A stretch of DNA of 64,000 bases from Thermohalobaculum sp963700775 (GCA_963700775.1 CAVOYU010000014.1:1-64000); one strand, 5' to 3'. Positions 49,199 to 58,380 are shown, counted from the first letter of the stretch. The notes: generated by a model not told the origin, from the sequence alone. Numbers and translations: made by a program.

Positions 49199-49783
49199 TT
49201 AGCCGTTCGGCAGGTTGGCGGGATCGATCCAGCCGACATTGCCGTCGTCGCGCTGGTAGACGATGTTGATACGGCCATTCGCGTCGTTGCGGAACAGCAG
49301 GAACGGCGCATGGGCCAGTTCCATCTGCATCACCGCCTCGCCGACGGTCAGCGACTTGATCGGGGTGGTCATCTCGGCGACGATCACCGGCTGCATGCCG
49401 TTCGCGTCGCCCTCGTCGGCCTCCTCGTCATGGCCGCGCAGCACGTAGGACGAGGCCTCGATCATCTCGATCGGGTCGGTGCGGGTGTTGTGGTGGTCCT
49501 TCAGCCGGCGCTTGTAGCGGCGGAGCTGCTTCTCGATCCGGTCGGTGGCCTGGTCGAAGGCGCTGTAGATCTCGCTGGCGACCGCGTGGGCCTGGGCGGT
49601 GAGGCCGGTCGCGAGGTGCACCGACGAGTTGCAGGCGAATTCGTGGCCGCGGCGCGAGAACACCACATGGGCGTCCACCGGGCGGTCGAAATACTTGGCG
49701 ACGGAAGATTCGATATTCTGCTCGACATGGGTGCGCAGCGCATCGCCCACATCGATGTGCTTCCCGGAAACCTTGATGTACAT
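49199..49783 (-). CDS. hpf: ribosome hibernation-promoting factor, long form
   Basis: A 194-residue protein. The N-terminal HPF/RaiA domain (YIKVSGKHIDVGDALRTHVE to RRYKRRLKDHH) binds the 30S decoding centre. The C-terminal domain (PVIVAEMTTPIKSLTVGEAV, FLLFRNDANGRINIVYQRDD) mediates 100S dimer formation in long HPFs. The ATG at 49783 has GGGAG upstream; an upstream frame extension has no ribosome site. Lies between rpoN and ptsN. Confidence 0.95.
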   Translation of the reverse strand: MYIKVSGKHIDVGDALRTHVEQNIESSVAKYFDRPVDAHVVFSRRGHEFACNSSVHLATGLTAQAHAVASEIYSAFDQATDRIEKQLRRYKRRLKDHHNTRTDPIEMIEASSYVLRGHDEEADEGDANGMQPVIVAEMTTPIKSLTVGEAVMQMELAHAPFLLFRNDANGRINIVYQRDDGNVGWIDPANLPNG

Positions 49784-49965
49784 CGCGTCTCCCAACGCTT
49801 CGGAGAAGAGGGCATGCACGCGTCCGGCATGCCCTCCTCGCGGGGTGCGGAGCATGGGTCCTGCCGCCCGCGATTCCAGAGAGGTGCGGAACCTAGGCGG
49901 GGCTCCCATGACTGTCAATATAGCAAAGCCCGGTGGCAGGTATAAGGCATCACGGCATGATTTCC

Positions 49966-51495
49966 TCAGCCCGCGCCGCCCAGAGCCTTCTGCCGGCGCC
50001 GGTCGACGGATGACGGAATTCCCATTTTATTCCGGTACTTGGCGACAGTCCGCCGGGCGATGTCGACGCCATCCTGCCGCAACCGGTCGACGATGGTGTC
50101 GTCGGAGAGGATATGCGCGGGCGCTTCGGCGTCGATCATGGCGCGGATGCGGTGGCGGACCAACTCGGCGGCGATGCCCTCGCCGCCGATCGCGTTGGTG
50201 AAAAAGAGTTTCAGCTCGAAGATGCCGCGCCCGGTGGAAATGTACTTGTTGGCGGTGACCCGGCTCGCGGTCGACTCGTGAAGCCCGGTCGCCTCGGCCA
50301 CCATGCGGAGCGTGAGCGGCCTGAGCCCGGCGATGCCTTCGGCGAAGAACCGGTCCTGGTGGCGGACGATCTCGGCCGCGACCTTGAGGATGCTGCGCGC
50401 GCGCTGGTCGAGGCTGCGCCGGAGCCAGCTCGCCCCGGCCCGGCATTCGGCGACGAACGCCCGCGCCTCGCGGCCGCCGGCGGAGAGGCGGGCGGCGTAG
50501 GCACGGTCCTCGATCAGCCGGGGCAGGGTATCGGGGTTGAGCTCGATGTCCCAGCCGCCACCTGGGGCGGGGCGCAGGAAGATGTCGGGGATCAGGGTCG
50601 CGACCGGGCCGGCGGCGAAGCCCGAGCAGGGGCGCGGGTCGAGCGCCCGGAGCTCGGCCAGCATGGCATCAAAATCCTCGTCATCGACCCCGCAGAGCGC
50701 CTTCAGCCGCCGCCGCTCCCCGCGGGCAAGAAGCTCGAGATTGTCGACCAGCGAGCGCATCGCCGGATCGAGCCGGTCGCGCTCGGCAAGCTGCAGGGCG
50801 AGGCATTCGGCGAGGCTCCGGGCACCGACGCCGGTCGGTTCGCAGGACTGGAGCAGCGCGAGGGCGGGCTCGAGCTGCGACGGCGCGGCCCCGACACGCT
50901 GGCCGAGCTCGGCAAGCGGGGTCCGCAGATAGCCGTGCTCGTCCAGCTCCTCGGCCAGATAGCGCGCCAGGGCGCCGGTGACCGGCCCGGACCGCATCTG
51001 GCCGAGCTGCGCGAGCAGGTGCTCGCGGAGCGTCGGCGCCGGGCCTTCGCGGGCGGCGGGATCGAACTCCGGAATGTCGAAATCCGCGGCGCCGCCGCGT
51101 CCGGCCCGGCCGGAGGCGGGTGCCGGCCGGAAACGGTCTGGCCGGGAATGATCTGGCGAAGCTGGGTCTTGCCAGGAATGGTCCGGCCCGTCCCCCGGCC
51201 CGCTGTCGTCGAGGTTCTCGGTGCCGGTGTCGAAGACCTCGGCGGCAAGGCCCATGTCGCCCTCGGCCGTCAGCCGCGTGTCGAGTGGCGCCTCGGGGCC
51301 GGCGGCCGGAGCGGGTGCGGGCGCCTCGCCGCCACCGTCGTCGAGCCGCAGGAGCGGGTTCCGCTCGATCTCCGCCTCGACAAAGGCGCGGAGCTCGAAA
51401 TTCGACATCTGCAGCAGACGGATCGCCTGCTGCAGCTGGGGGGTCATCACCAGCTGCTGGGTCTGCTTCTGCTCGAGTCGAAGTCCCAGAGACAT
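49966..51495 (-). CDS. rpoN: RNA polymerase sigma-54 factor
   Basis: A 509-residue alternative sigma factor for activator-dependent promoters. Region I is LRLEQKQTQQLVMTPQLQQA with the Gln-rich leucine pattern; region II (about 55-130) is acidic and Pro-rich. Region III ends with a helix-turn-helix (MVAEATGLHESTASRVTANK) and the RpoN box ARRTVAKYRNKMGIPSS lies near the C-terminus. It sits between lptB and hpf, the usual alphaproteobacterial order. Its targets here are unknown; no clear -24/-12 promoter was found in the window. Confidence 0.97.
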   Translation of the reverse strand: MSLGLRLEQKQTQQLVMTPQLQQAIRLLQMSNFELRAFVEAEIERNPLLRLDDGGGEAPAPAPAAGPEAPLDTRLTAEGDMGLAAEVFDTGTENLDDSGPGDGPDHSWQDPASPDHSRPDRFRPAPASGRAGRGGAADFDIPEFDPAAREGPAPTLREHLLAQLGQMRSGPVTGALARYLAEELDEHGYLRTPLAELGQRVGAAPSQLEPALALLQSCEPTGVGARSLAECLALQLAERDRLDPAMRSLVDNLELLARGERRRLKALCGVDDEDFDAMLAELRALDPRPCSGFAAGPVATLIPDIFLRPAPGGGWDIELNPDTLPRLIEDRAYAARLSAGGREARAFVAECRAGASWLRRSLDQRARSILKVAAEIVRHQDRFFAEGIAGLRPLTLRMVAEATGLHESTASRVTANKYISTGRGIFELKLFFTNAIGGEGIAAELVRHRIRAMIDAEAPAHILSDDTIVDRLRQDGVDIARRTVAKYRNKMGIPSSVDRRRQKALGGAG

Positions 51496-51543
51496 TCCCG
51501 GCCCATTCCTTGCTGCCGGGCCAGTCTGGGGCGGGGCCGGTTA

Positions 51544-52311
51544 CTAAATCCGGAAGCCCTCGCCCAGATAGACGCGGCGCACATTGGCGTCCCGGACCAC
51601 CTCGTCCGGGCTGCCGCTCATCAGCACGTGACCATCATGCAAGATGTATGCCCGGTCAATAATCTCCAATGTCTCACGGACGTTGTGATCGGTGATCAAA
51701 ACGCCGATGCCGCGATCCTTCAGGTGCGCCACCAGGGTGCGGATGTCGGCGACCGCGATCGGGTCGATGCCGGCGAAGGGCTCGTCCAGAAGCACGAAGG
51801 CCGGGTCGGTGGCCAGGCAGCGGGCGATCTCGACCCGGCGCCGCTCGCCGCCGGAGAGCGCCGCGGCGGGGGTCCGGCGCAAATGCGTGATCGAGAACTC
51901 GCCCAGGAGCTCGTCCAGCCGCTGGGCGCGCACCGTCCGGTCAGGCTCGACCAGCTCCAGCACCGCCTTGATGTTGTCCTCGACCGAGAGGCCGCGGAAG
52001 ATCGAGGCCTCCTGCGGCAGGTAGCCGAGCCCGAGCCGGGCGCGCCGGTACATCGGCAGCGGCGTCAGGTCGATGCCGTCGATCACGATGGCGCCGCTGT
52101 CGGCCGGCACCAGGCCGATGATCATGTAGAAGCAGGTGGTCTTGCCGGCGCCGTTCGGCCCCAGGAGGCCCACGGCCTCGCCCCGGTGCAGCTCGAGCGA
52201 GACGTCGCGCACCACCGGGCGGCGGCGGTAGCTCTTGCCGAGGCCGGTGACGATGAGCCCCTCGCGGCTGCGTCGCGTGGCGGGAGGGGTCTCGAGGGTT
52301 TGCTCGACCAT
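51544..52311 (-). CDS. lptB: LPS export ABC transporter ATP-binding protein LptB
   Basis: A 255-residue ATPase driving LPS extraction from the inner membrane with LptF and LptG (not in this window). Walker A is GPNGAGKTTCFYM, the signature is ALSGGERRRVEIARCL, and Walker B is FVLLDEPFAGIDPI, all characteristic of LptB. Starts 7 bp after the lptA stop and precedes rpoN by 48 bp. Confidence 0.96.
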   Translation of the reverse strand: MVEQTLETPPATRRSREGLIVTGLGKSYRRRPVVRDVSLELHRGEAVGLLGPNGAGKTTCFYMIIGLVPADSGAIVIDGIDLTPLPMYRRARLGLGYLPQEASIFRGLSVEDNIKAVLELVEPDRTVRAQRLDELLGEFSITHLRRTPAAALSGGERRRVEIARCLATDPAFVLLDEPFAGIDPIAVADIRTLVAHLKDRGIGVLITDHNVRETLEIIDRAYILHDGHVLMSGSPDEVVRDANVRRVYLGEGFRI

Positions 52312-52318
52312 GTGGCGG

Positions 52319-52852
52319 TCAGTTCTTCGGCGTGGAGGAGTTGGGCGCGGGCGTGAACACGCTCTTCACCCGGCCGTCGCCCTGGCCTTCGATCCGGCCG
52401 GTCCCGTCGTTCAGGTTGATCGCCAGCGTCTCGCCCGAGATCGCGTTGGCGCCCTGGGTAAGGATCACCTTGCCGCCCATCGTCACCCTGCCGCCGGCGA
52501 CATCGTACTCGGCCCAGGCGCCCTGGGCGGTCTCGGCGCCGTTGGAGAGGAAGACGTTTCCGTCGGCACGCATCTTCTGGATCGCTCCGGTCGCGGCGTC
52601 GGACTTGCCGGCGCTGTAGGAGACGGTGACCTTGTCGGCGGTCAGCCGGAGCGTGCCCTGACCGGCCACGACGCTGCCCGCGAAAATGGCGACACTCTCG
52701 GCCTGGCGCACCTCGAGGCTGTCCGACGTGATCTCGATCGGGGCCTTGGAATCGTGCTTGAAGCCGCCGAAGGGGCTATTGTTCTGGGACGCCGCAGGGG
52801 CGGCCGCCAGAAGGGCGACGACGGCGATCAGCCGAACTGCACCGGTCAACAA
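52319..52852 (-). CDS. lptA: LPS transport periplasmic protein LptA
   Basis: A periplasmic bridge protein of about 177 residues carrying LPS between LptC and LptD. A signal peptide (GAVRLIAVVALLAAAPAAS) precedes the OstA-like beta-jellyroll: APIEITSDSLEVRQAESVAI, AQGAWAEYDVAGGRVTMGGK and ISGETLAINLNDGTGRIEGQ. The start is uncertain: after a GGGAGG site there are a GTG at 52858 and TTG codons at 52852 and 52849; 52852 is given as a compromise. lptC lies just upstream, lptB downstream. Confidence 0.9.
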   Translation of the reverse strand: MLTGAVRLIAVVALLAAAPAASQNNSPFGGFKHDSKAPIEITSDSLEVRQAESVAIFAGSVVAGQGTLRLTADKVTVSYSAGKSDAATGAIQKMRADGNVFLSNGAETAQGAWAEYDVAGGRVTMGGKVILTQGANAISGETLAINLNDGTGRIEGQGDGRVKSVFTPAPNSSTPKN

Positions 52853-52895
52853 GACCACCTCCCGTCCGTTTCTCCGGTCCCGTGCCGCGCCACGC

Positions 52896-53579
52896 TCACT
52901 CGCGGTCCCCCGCCGGAATGAACACCAGCCGGACCTTGTTTTCAAACCAAATCGTCCCGTCCCTGGTATCGCCCTTGCCGGCGTCACCGGTGCCGCTTCC
53001 GCCGCCGGCGCTGGCGCGCATGCTGCCCGCCTCGATCTGGCCGCGGGGGCCCGAGCCGGTCACGCGCCCCGGCGCGACGGCGGTCTCGGCCTTGGCGTCG
53101 ATCTCGACCCGTTCGGTTTCGACATGATAGCCATCCGACGTATCGAGCACGACCCCGCCCTCTAGCACCAGGGTTTTCTCGATCCGGTTCAGCCGCGCCT
53201 TGGCGGAGGCGGCCGCAACCGTGCGCCCATCCTCGAGGCGGATCTCGCCCTCGGGGCGCTCGAGGTCGATGAAGGTCGGCACCGCGCTGTCCGGCAGCGC
53301 CCATTCGGCCCGGAGGGCGAAGGGCTCATCCTTGCTGGTGACCCCGGCGAAGCGCGGGTTCTCGAGCTTGAGCCCGGCGCCGAGGGTCGCAAGCTCCTCG
53401 GGCGTGAAAAGCTCGCTCAGATCGCCCTTGTCGCGCATCGAAAGGAACAGCAGCGCCACCAGCCCGACCGCGGCGAGCGGCAGGATCACCTTCATCCAGG
53501 CGACAAGACGGGAATAGTTGCGCACGCGCCGCTGTCCGCGCTCGCTGCCGCCGGCCCGTTCGCGGAAGGCTCCCCGCAT
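52896..53579 (-). CDS. lptC: LPS export ABC transporter periplasmic protein LptC
   Basis: A 227-residue protein with one N-terminal membrane helix (VILPLAAVGLVALLFLSM) and a periplasmic LptC domain: PRFAGVTSKDEPFALRAEWA, LNRIEKTLVLEGGVVLDT and FENKVRLVFIP at the C-terminus. A Gly/Ser linker interrupts the final strand region (GGGSGTGDAGKGD). It docks LptA to the LptB2FG complex. Placed between kdsD and lptA as in other alphaproteobacteria. Confidence 0.93.
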   Translation of the reverse strand: MRGAFRERAGGSERGQRRVRNYSRLVAWMKVILPLAAVGLVALLFLSMRDKGDLSELFTPEELATLGAGLKLENPRFAGVTSKDEPFALRAEWALPDSAVPTFIDLERPEGEIRLEDGRTVAAASAKARLNRIEKTLVLEGGVVLDTSDGYHVETERVEIDAKAETAVAPGRVTGSGPRGQIEAGSMRASAGGGSGTGDAGKGDTRDGTIWFENKVRLVFIPAGDRE

Positions 53580-53598
53580 GGATCAGGCCCGGCCCGCG

Positions 53599-54639
53599 TC
53601 AGCCACCGTCGACACCGGCGCGCAGGCAGTCGTGCAGATGGATCAGCCCGAGCGGGACCGCCGGCATGGCGCTCCCGGTGACGAACAGGCAGGTGATCTT
53701 GTGCGTGTTCATCAGGCTGAGGGCTTCCTGCGCCAGCCGGTCCGGGCGGATGGTGCGCGGACTGCCGGTGGCGACCTCGCGGGCAGTCAGGGCGAGGAGC
53801 CCCTCCATGTGGCGGCGAAGGTCGCCGTCGGTGATCACGCCGGTCAGCCGTCCCTCGCCGTCGGTGACCCCGGCGACGCCGAAGCCTTTCTGGGTCATCA
53901 CCAGCAGCGCCTCGGGCATCGGTGTTGCGGCCGCCACCAGGGGCACCCGGTCACCGGTCGCCATCAGGTCGGCGACCTTGACCAGCTGGGCGCCCAGGCT
54001 GCCGCCCGGATGGAACTCGGCGAAGCGTTCGGGGGTGAAGTCGCGCCGCTCCATCAGCGCCACCGAAAGCGCGTCGCCGAGCGCCAGAGTGAGCGTGGTC
54101 GATGTGGTCGGCGCGAGCCCGACCGAGCAGGCCTCCGGCGCCTGCGGCAGCACCAGCGCGATGTCGGCGTTCCGGAGCAGCGACGAGCCCGGCCGGCTCG
54201 CGACCCCGATCAGGGGGATGCGGAACCGCCGGGTGTAGGCGATCAGGTCGGCCAGCTCGCGGGTCTCGCCGGAATTCGACAGCAGCAGCACCACGTCGTC
54301 GTCGGTGATCATGCCGAGGTCGCCGTGGCTGGCCTCGGCCGGATGCACGAACTGGGCCGGGGTGCCTGTCGAGGCCATGGTCGAGGCGATCTTGCGGGCC
54401 ACATGGCCGGATTTGCCCATGCCCGAGACGATCACCCGGCCGCGGGCCGAGAGCATCAGCTCGACCGCCTGGGCGAACGGTCCGCCAAGGGTCTCGGCAA
54501 ACAGCGACAGTGCCGCCGCCTCGGTCGCCAGCACCCGGCGGCCGGTGGCGATGACGCGGTCGTCCGCGGTCATGCCTGCGCCGGACCCGTCTGTTTCGGA
54601 TCCGCTCTTGCCCGTTCCCTTGCTGGCGGCAATCGCCAC
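53599..54639 (-). CDS. kdsD: arabinose-5-phosphate isomerase (KdsD/KpsF family)
   Basis: A 346-residue enzyme converting ribulose-5-phosphate to arabinose-5-phosphate for Kdo synthesis. The N-terminal SIS domain has VIVSGMGKSGHVARKIASTM, VHPAEASHGDLGMI and LLLSNSGETREL. The C-terminal half is a pair of CBS domains (LTGVITDGDLRRHMEGLLAL). The GTG start at 54639 has AAGGAGACTGCC upstream, giving a 22-residue Gly/Ser-rich leader; an ATG at 54573 is the alternative. Its position upstream of lptC fits LPS biosynthesis. Confidence 0.94.
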   Translation of the reverse strand: MAIAASKGTGKSGSETDGSGAGMTADDRVIATGRRVLATEAAALSLFAETLGGPFAQAVELMLSARGRVIVSGMGKSGHVARKIASTMASTGTPAQFVHPAEASHGDLGMITDDDVVLLLSNSGETRELADLIAYTRRFRIPLIGVASRPGSSLLRNADIALVLPQAPEACSVGLAPTTSTTLTLALGDALSVALMERRDFTPERFAEFHPGGSLGAQLVKVADLMATGDRVPLVAAATPMPEALLVMTQKGFGVAGVTDGEGRLTGVITDGDLRRHMEGLLALTAREVATGSPRTIRPDRLAQEALSLMNTHKITCLFVTGSAMPAVPLGLIHLHDCLRAGVDGG

Positions 54640-54688
54640 GGCAGTCTCCTTGTCGCGGCCCCGGGGCCGGACGGCGGCCGGGCCGGGG

Positions 54689-55300
54689 TCAGTGAGCGAA
54701 GATGTCCGGCTCGACCCAGCCGAGCAGGTCGAGCCGCGCCCGGTCAGGCAGGAAGCGGAAGCACGCCTCCGCCAACGCGGTGCGGTCCTCGCGCTCGAGC
54801 CGTGCCTCGAGCTCGGACTTGAGCCTGTGCAGGTATAGAACGTCCGAGGCGGCGTATTCCAGCTGTGCTTCGCTCAGCGTCTCGGCGCCCCAGTCCGAGG
54901 ACTGCTGCTGCTTCGAGAGATCGACGCCCAGCAGTTCCTGGCAGAGGTTCTTCAGCCCGTGCCGGTCGGTGGAGGTGCGGCAGAGCTTGGAGGCGATCTT
55001 GGTGCACCAGACCGGGCGGGCGACGGTGCCCAGCGCCTGGGCCAGCACGGCGATGTCGAAGCGGCCGTAGTGGAACAGCTTCAGCACCTTGCGGTCGCGC
55101 AGCAGCTTCTGCAGGTTCGGCGCTCGCCTCTGGCCCCTGGCGATCTGCACCAGATGGGCGGTGCCGTCACCGGCCGAGAGCTGCACAACGCAGAGCCGGT
55201 CGCGATAGGGGTTCAACCCCATGGTCTCGGTGTCGATCGCGACCACCGGGCCGAAATCGAGGCCGTCGGGCAGGTCGCCATGATGGAGGGTGACTGTCAT
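54689..55300 (-). CDS. rnd: ribonuclease D-like 3'-5' exonuclease
   Basis: A 203-residue DEDD-family exonuclease. The exonuclease motifs are VVAIDTETMGLNP (Exo I), KLFHYGRFDIAVL (Exo II) and YAASDVLYLHRLKSEL (Exo III). At about 200 residues it has only the catalytic domain and lacks the HRDC domains of E. coli RNase D, as is common for the short alphaproteobacterial form. It is likely involved in tRNA or other RNA 3'-end trimming. It sits 45 bp from a tRNA-Leu gene on the same strand. Confidence 0.9.
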   Translation of the reverse strand: MTVTLHHGDLPDGLDFGPVVAIDTETMGLNPYRDRLCVVQLSAGDGTAHLVQIARGQRRAPNLQKLLRDRKVLKLFHYGRFDIAVLAQALGTVARPVWCTKIASKLCRTSTDRHGLKNLCQELLGVDLSKQQQSSDWGAETLSEAQLEYAASDVLYLHRLKSELEARLEREDRTALAEACFRFLPDRARLDLLGWVEPDIFAH

Positions 55301-55344
55301 CGGTGTCCCTTCCTCCCGCGCCGGTCCTGTGCGTCGGGAGGGAG

Positions 55345-55431
55345 TGGTGCCCAGGAGAAGACTCGAACTTCCACGACCTTTCGGTCACTAGCACCTGAAG
55401 CTAGCGCGTCTACCAATTCCGCCACCTGGGC
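55345..55431 (-). tRNA. tRNA-Leu (anticodon CAG)
   Basis: An 87-base tRNA on the minus strand. The acceptor stem GCCCAGG pairs with CCTGGGC, followed by discriminator A and an encoded CCA. The anticodon stem is CTAGC/GCTAG with loop TTCAGGT, giving CAG, which reads leucine codon CUG. A long variable arm (TGACCGAAAGGTCG) is typical of leucine tRNAs, and the T-loop reads GTTCGAGTC. Confidence 0.96.
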
Positions 55432-55676
55432 CCAGCGAGGCACGAACTCGGAACCGTGCGCCTTGCGGCGCGAGGGCTGATCTAGCGACGGCGGCGGGGG
55501 ATGTCAACGGGGGTGGCGGCGCGGGGCCGCGCTCCGGTCGGGCGCCCCTGCCGGGCGCCCCTGCGGGACGTGGTCGCACCCCATTGCCGGGCCGGGGCGG
55601 CCGGCACATAACTTCGGGCCTGGCTCGGCCGCACCGGCCGCGCCGGTCCGTGACCGAAACCGCCCGGGAGGCCCGA

Positions 55677-56217
55677 ATGATCCGACATGCATTGCTTGGC
55701 CTTGCGGCGATGCTCGCCGTCGCCGTCGTTCTGCCGGCGGGCCCGGCGCCGGCGCATGACTTTCGGGCTCGGCGACCTGAAGATCATCCATCCGGCGTCG
55801 CGGCCCAACCTGCCGGACCGGCCGATGGTCGTCTATGTCACGATCGCCAATGACGGCGATGCGCCGGATCGGCTGGTGGGCGCGCGCGCGCCCGGTTTCG
55901 GGGCTGCCGAAATCCATGAATCGGTGATGCAGGGGTCGACGATGTCCATGCGGCCGGTGGCGGCGATCGAGCTGCCGCCCCACGACTCGGTCGAACTGGC
56001 GCCGGGCGGGCTCCACATCATGCTGTTCGGCGCCGGACACCTGTTCAAGCCGGGCGAGAGCTTTCCGATGACGCTGGTCTTCGAGACTGCCGGCGAGGTC
56101 TCGGTCGACGTGCAGGTCGAGAAGCCCGACGCCGGACAGATGGGCGGCATGAAGATGGACCACGGGACGACGGGTCATGGCCAGTCCGGCCACGGCACCG
56201 GCCAGACCGGCAACTGA
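55677..56217 (+). CDS. PCu(A)C-type periplasmic copper chaperone, frame broken by a +1 insertion
   Basis: The ATG at 55677 has GGGAGGCCCGA upstream and opens a signal peptide (HALLGLAAMLAVAVVLPAG) ending near PAPAHD. One extra T in the run at 55761-55763 then shifts the frame; removing it gives AHDFGLGDLKIIHPASRP and the rest of a PCu(A)C domain. Copper ligands include the His/Met set in EIHESVMQGSTMSMRPV and GGLHIMLFG, and the C-terminus is His/Met-rich (GGMKMDHGTTGHGQSGHG). Such proteins deliver Cu(I) to cytochrome oxidase. An internal ATG at 55756 could give a signal-less protein, which makes no sense for this family. Confidence 0.82.
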
Positions 56218-56314
56218 TCCGGGCGCATTGCCCTATTGCCCGAGCCCGCCCCGCGGCCTACACCAGAGCCGGCTTTCGCCCCGCCCGGCTTTCGGCATCC
56301 GAGGAGGCACAGAC

Positions 56315-57280
56315 ATGTCCGACCGATCTCCGCTCGTCACCATCATCGGCGGCTCAGGCTTCGTCGGCCGGCACATCGCCCAGCGCATGGCACGGCGGGG
56401 GTGGCGGGTGCGGGTGGCGGTGCGCCGGCCGAACGAGGCGATGTTCGTCAAGCCCTACGGCGTCGTCGGCCAGGTCGAGCCGGTCCAGTGCAACATCCGC
56501 GACGAGGCATCGACCCGGGCGGTGATCCGCGGCGCGGATGCGGTCGTGAACTGCGTCGGCATCCTCTACGGCTCGGGCCGCAACACTTTCGAGGCCTGCC
56601 AGGCCGAGGGTGCCGGCCGGGTAGCCCGGATCGCGGCCGAGGAGGGTGTCGGCCGGTTCGTCCACATCTCGTCGCTCGGGGCGGACCAAGGGAGCGATTC
56701 CGAATATGCGCGGACCAAGGCCGAAGGCGAGGCCGCCGTGGCCGCGGCCTTTCCGGGCGCGGTGATCCTGCGGCCCTCGGTGGTTTTCGGCCAGGACGAC
56801 GGCTTCTTCAACCGCTTCGCCGGCATGGCCCGGCTCATCCCGCTGGTGCTGCCGGTGGTGGGAGCCGGCACGCGGTTCCAGCCGGTCTGGGTCGAGGACG
56901 TGGCCGAGGCCGCGGCGAAGGCCGCCTGCGGCGACGCGGCGCCGGGGGTTTACGAACTGGGCGGCCCGCGGGTCTACACGCTCCGCGAGGCGGTCGAGCT
57001 GATGCTGCGGGTGACGCGGCGGCGGCGGCTGGTGCTGGACGTCCCGTTCTTCTTCGCCCGCATCAAGGCCTGGTTCCTGCAACTGATGCCGAAACCGCTG
57101 CTGACCGTCGACCAGGTGAAACTGCTCCGCCACGACAATGTGGTCTCGAAGGGCGCGCGCTCCCTCGCGGACCTCGGCATCGAGCCGACCGCGGCCGAGG
57201 GGGTGATCGAGAGTTATCTCTACGCCTATCGCCCGAAGGGCCAGTACACCCAGCTGACCGAGAACGGCGGCGAGGCCTGA
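56315..57280 (+). CDS. complex I NDUFA9 subunit family / NAD-dependent epimerase-like protein
   Basis: A 321-residue atypical short-chain dehydrogenase. The Rossmann motif is VTIIGGSGFVGRHIAQRMAR; further on are GADAVVNCVGILYGSGRNTF, FVHISSLGAD and SEYARTKAEGEAAV. It matches the NDUFA9-type family, which in mitochondria is an accessory subunit of complex I; bacterial members may support complex I or act on quinones. The ATG at 56315 has GAGGAGGCAC upstream. Convergent with uppP. Confidence 0.88.
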   Translation: MSDRSPLVTIIGGSGFVGRHIAQRMARRGWRVRVAVRRPNEAMFVKPYGVVGQVEPVQCNIRDEASTRAVIRGADAVVNCVGILYGSGRNTFEACQAEGAGRVARIAAEEGVGRFVHISSLGADQGSDSEYARTKAEGEAAVAAAFPGAVILRPSVVFGQDDGFFNRFAGMARLIPLVLPVVGAGTRFQPVWVEDVAEAAAKAACGDAAPGVYELGGPRVYTLREAVELMLRVTRRRRLVLDVPFFFARIKAWFLQLMPKPLLTVDQVKLLRHDNVVSKGARSLADLGIEPTAAEGVIESYLYAYRPKGQYTQLTENGGEA

Positions 57281-57304
57281 GCGGCCGGTCGCTTCGCGAC
57301 GCCT

Positions 57305-57348
57305 GAATCCGGGAGCCGGCCATCCGCATCCGGCTCATTCCAGGATTC
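57305..57348. terminator. nested palindrome between convergent genes, candidate bidirectional terminator
   Basis: Outer arms GAATCC/GGATTC (57305-57310, 57343-57348) enclose inner arms GAGCCGG/CCGGCTC (57313-57319, 57330-57336). It lies between the NDUFA9-like and uppP stops. There is no T-tract, so a processing or repeat role is also possible. Confidence 0.4.
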
Positions 57349-57418
57349 CCGCCCGGGACCGAGATCATTGTCCGCAAGTTACGCGCGCCGCATCCGGCGC
57401 CAGGCCGGGGCCGCTGTT

Positions 57419-58228
57419 TCAGCTGCCATAGGCCATGATCAGCAGCCCCGCCCCCAGCACCAGCCGGTAGACGACGAAGGGGAACATGGTCCAGTCGCTG
57501 CGGAACATGCGCATCATCACGCTCAGCGCGACCATCGCCGCGGCGAAGGACAGTACGGCCCCGAGGGCCAGTTCGCCGGTCAGGGCGAAGTTGCCGCTGC
57601 GCACCAGTTCCTCGCCCTCGAGCACCCCGGCCGCAAGCGTGATCGGAATCGCCATCAGCAGCGAGAGGCGCGCCGCCTCGGCGCGCTCGAAGCCGAGCCA
57701 GCGCGCCGTGGTCATGGTGATGCCCGAGCGGCTGACGCCCGGCACCAGCGCGACCGCCTGCATGAGCCCCATCACCGCCGCGTCGGCGAGGCGCCAGTCG
57801 CCGCCGGCCCGGCGCTGGCTGCCGGTGCGGTCCGCGTACCACAGCAGCAGCCCGCCGATCACCGTCGCCCAGCCGATTATCTTGACCGACCGCAGCGCAT
57901 CGATCCCGCCGGTGAGCTTGAGCGCCAGCCCGGCCACCACCGCCGGAACCGTCGCCAGCGCCACCAGCCAGAACAACCGCGCCGGGGTGCTGGACCAGCG
58001 GCCGCGCAGGATGTCGCCGAGCCCGGTCACCAGCCGCCCGGTGTCGCGGCGGAAGAACAGGCAGACCGCGGCCAGCGTTCCCATGTGGACCGCGACGTCC
58101 ATGGTGATGCCCTGGTCCGGCCGGCCGGTCAGCAGCGGCCAGAGGATCAGATGGCCGGAGGACGAGATCGGCAGGAACTCGGTGATGCCCTGGATCGCCG
58201 CCAGCGCCGCAGTGTCGAAGAAGGTCAT
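57419..58228 (-). CDS. uppP: undecaprenyl-diphosphate phosphatase
   Basis: A 269-residue polytopic membrane enzyme that recycles undecaprenyl pyrophosphate for cell-wall and LPS synthesis. The two catalytic motifs are GITEFLPISSSGHL near the N-terminus and LVPGVSRSGITMTTA in the second half. The ATG at 58228 gives the canonical N-terminus TFFDTAALAAIQGITEF; an upstream extension is unsupported. Divergent from gltD. Confidence 0.96.
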   Translation of the reverse strand: MTFFDTAALAAIQGITEFLPISSSGHLILWPLLTGRPDQGITMDVAVHMGTLAAVCLFFRRDTGRLVTGLGDILRGRWSSTPARLFWLVALATVPAVVAGLALKLTGGIDALRSVKIIGWATVIGGLLLWYADRTGSQRRAGGDWRLADAAVMGLMQAVALVPGVSRSGITMTTARWLGFERAEAARLSLLMAIPITLAAGVLEGEELVRSGNFALTGELALGAVLSFAAAMVALSVMMRMFRSDWTMFPFVVYRLVLGAGLLIMAYGS

Positions 58229-58380
58229 GGATTGGAGCCCGGTGCAGCAGGAGGAGAACCTTCTAGCGGGTCCCAGGCGGTTTGCAACCGGGTAAAGGCA
58301 AGCCAATCGGATATATGTAAGTAATATTGACATAAAATTGACGAGCACTCGCGATTGGCGGGCATCCGTGGCGCGGAAAA

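Noticed and set aside
55756..56217. PCu(A)C protein starting at an internal ATG
   Set aside because: Would lack the signal peptide needed for a periplasmic chaperone, while a perfect one lies in the adjacent frame.
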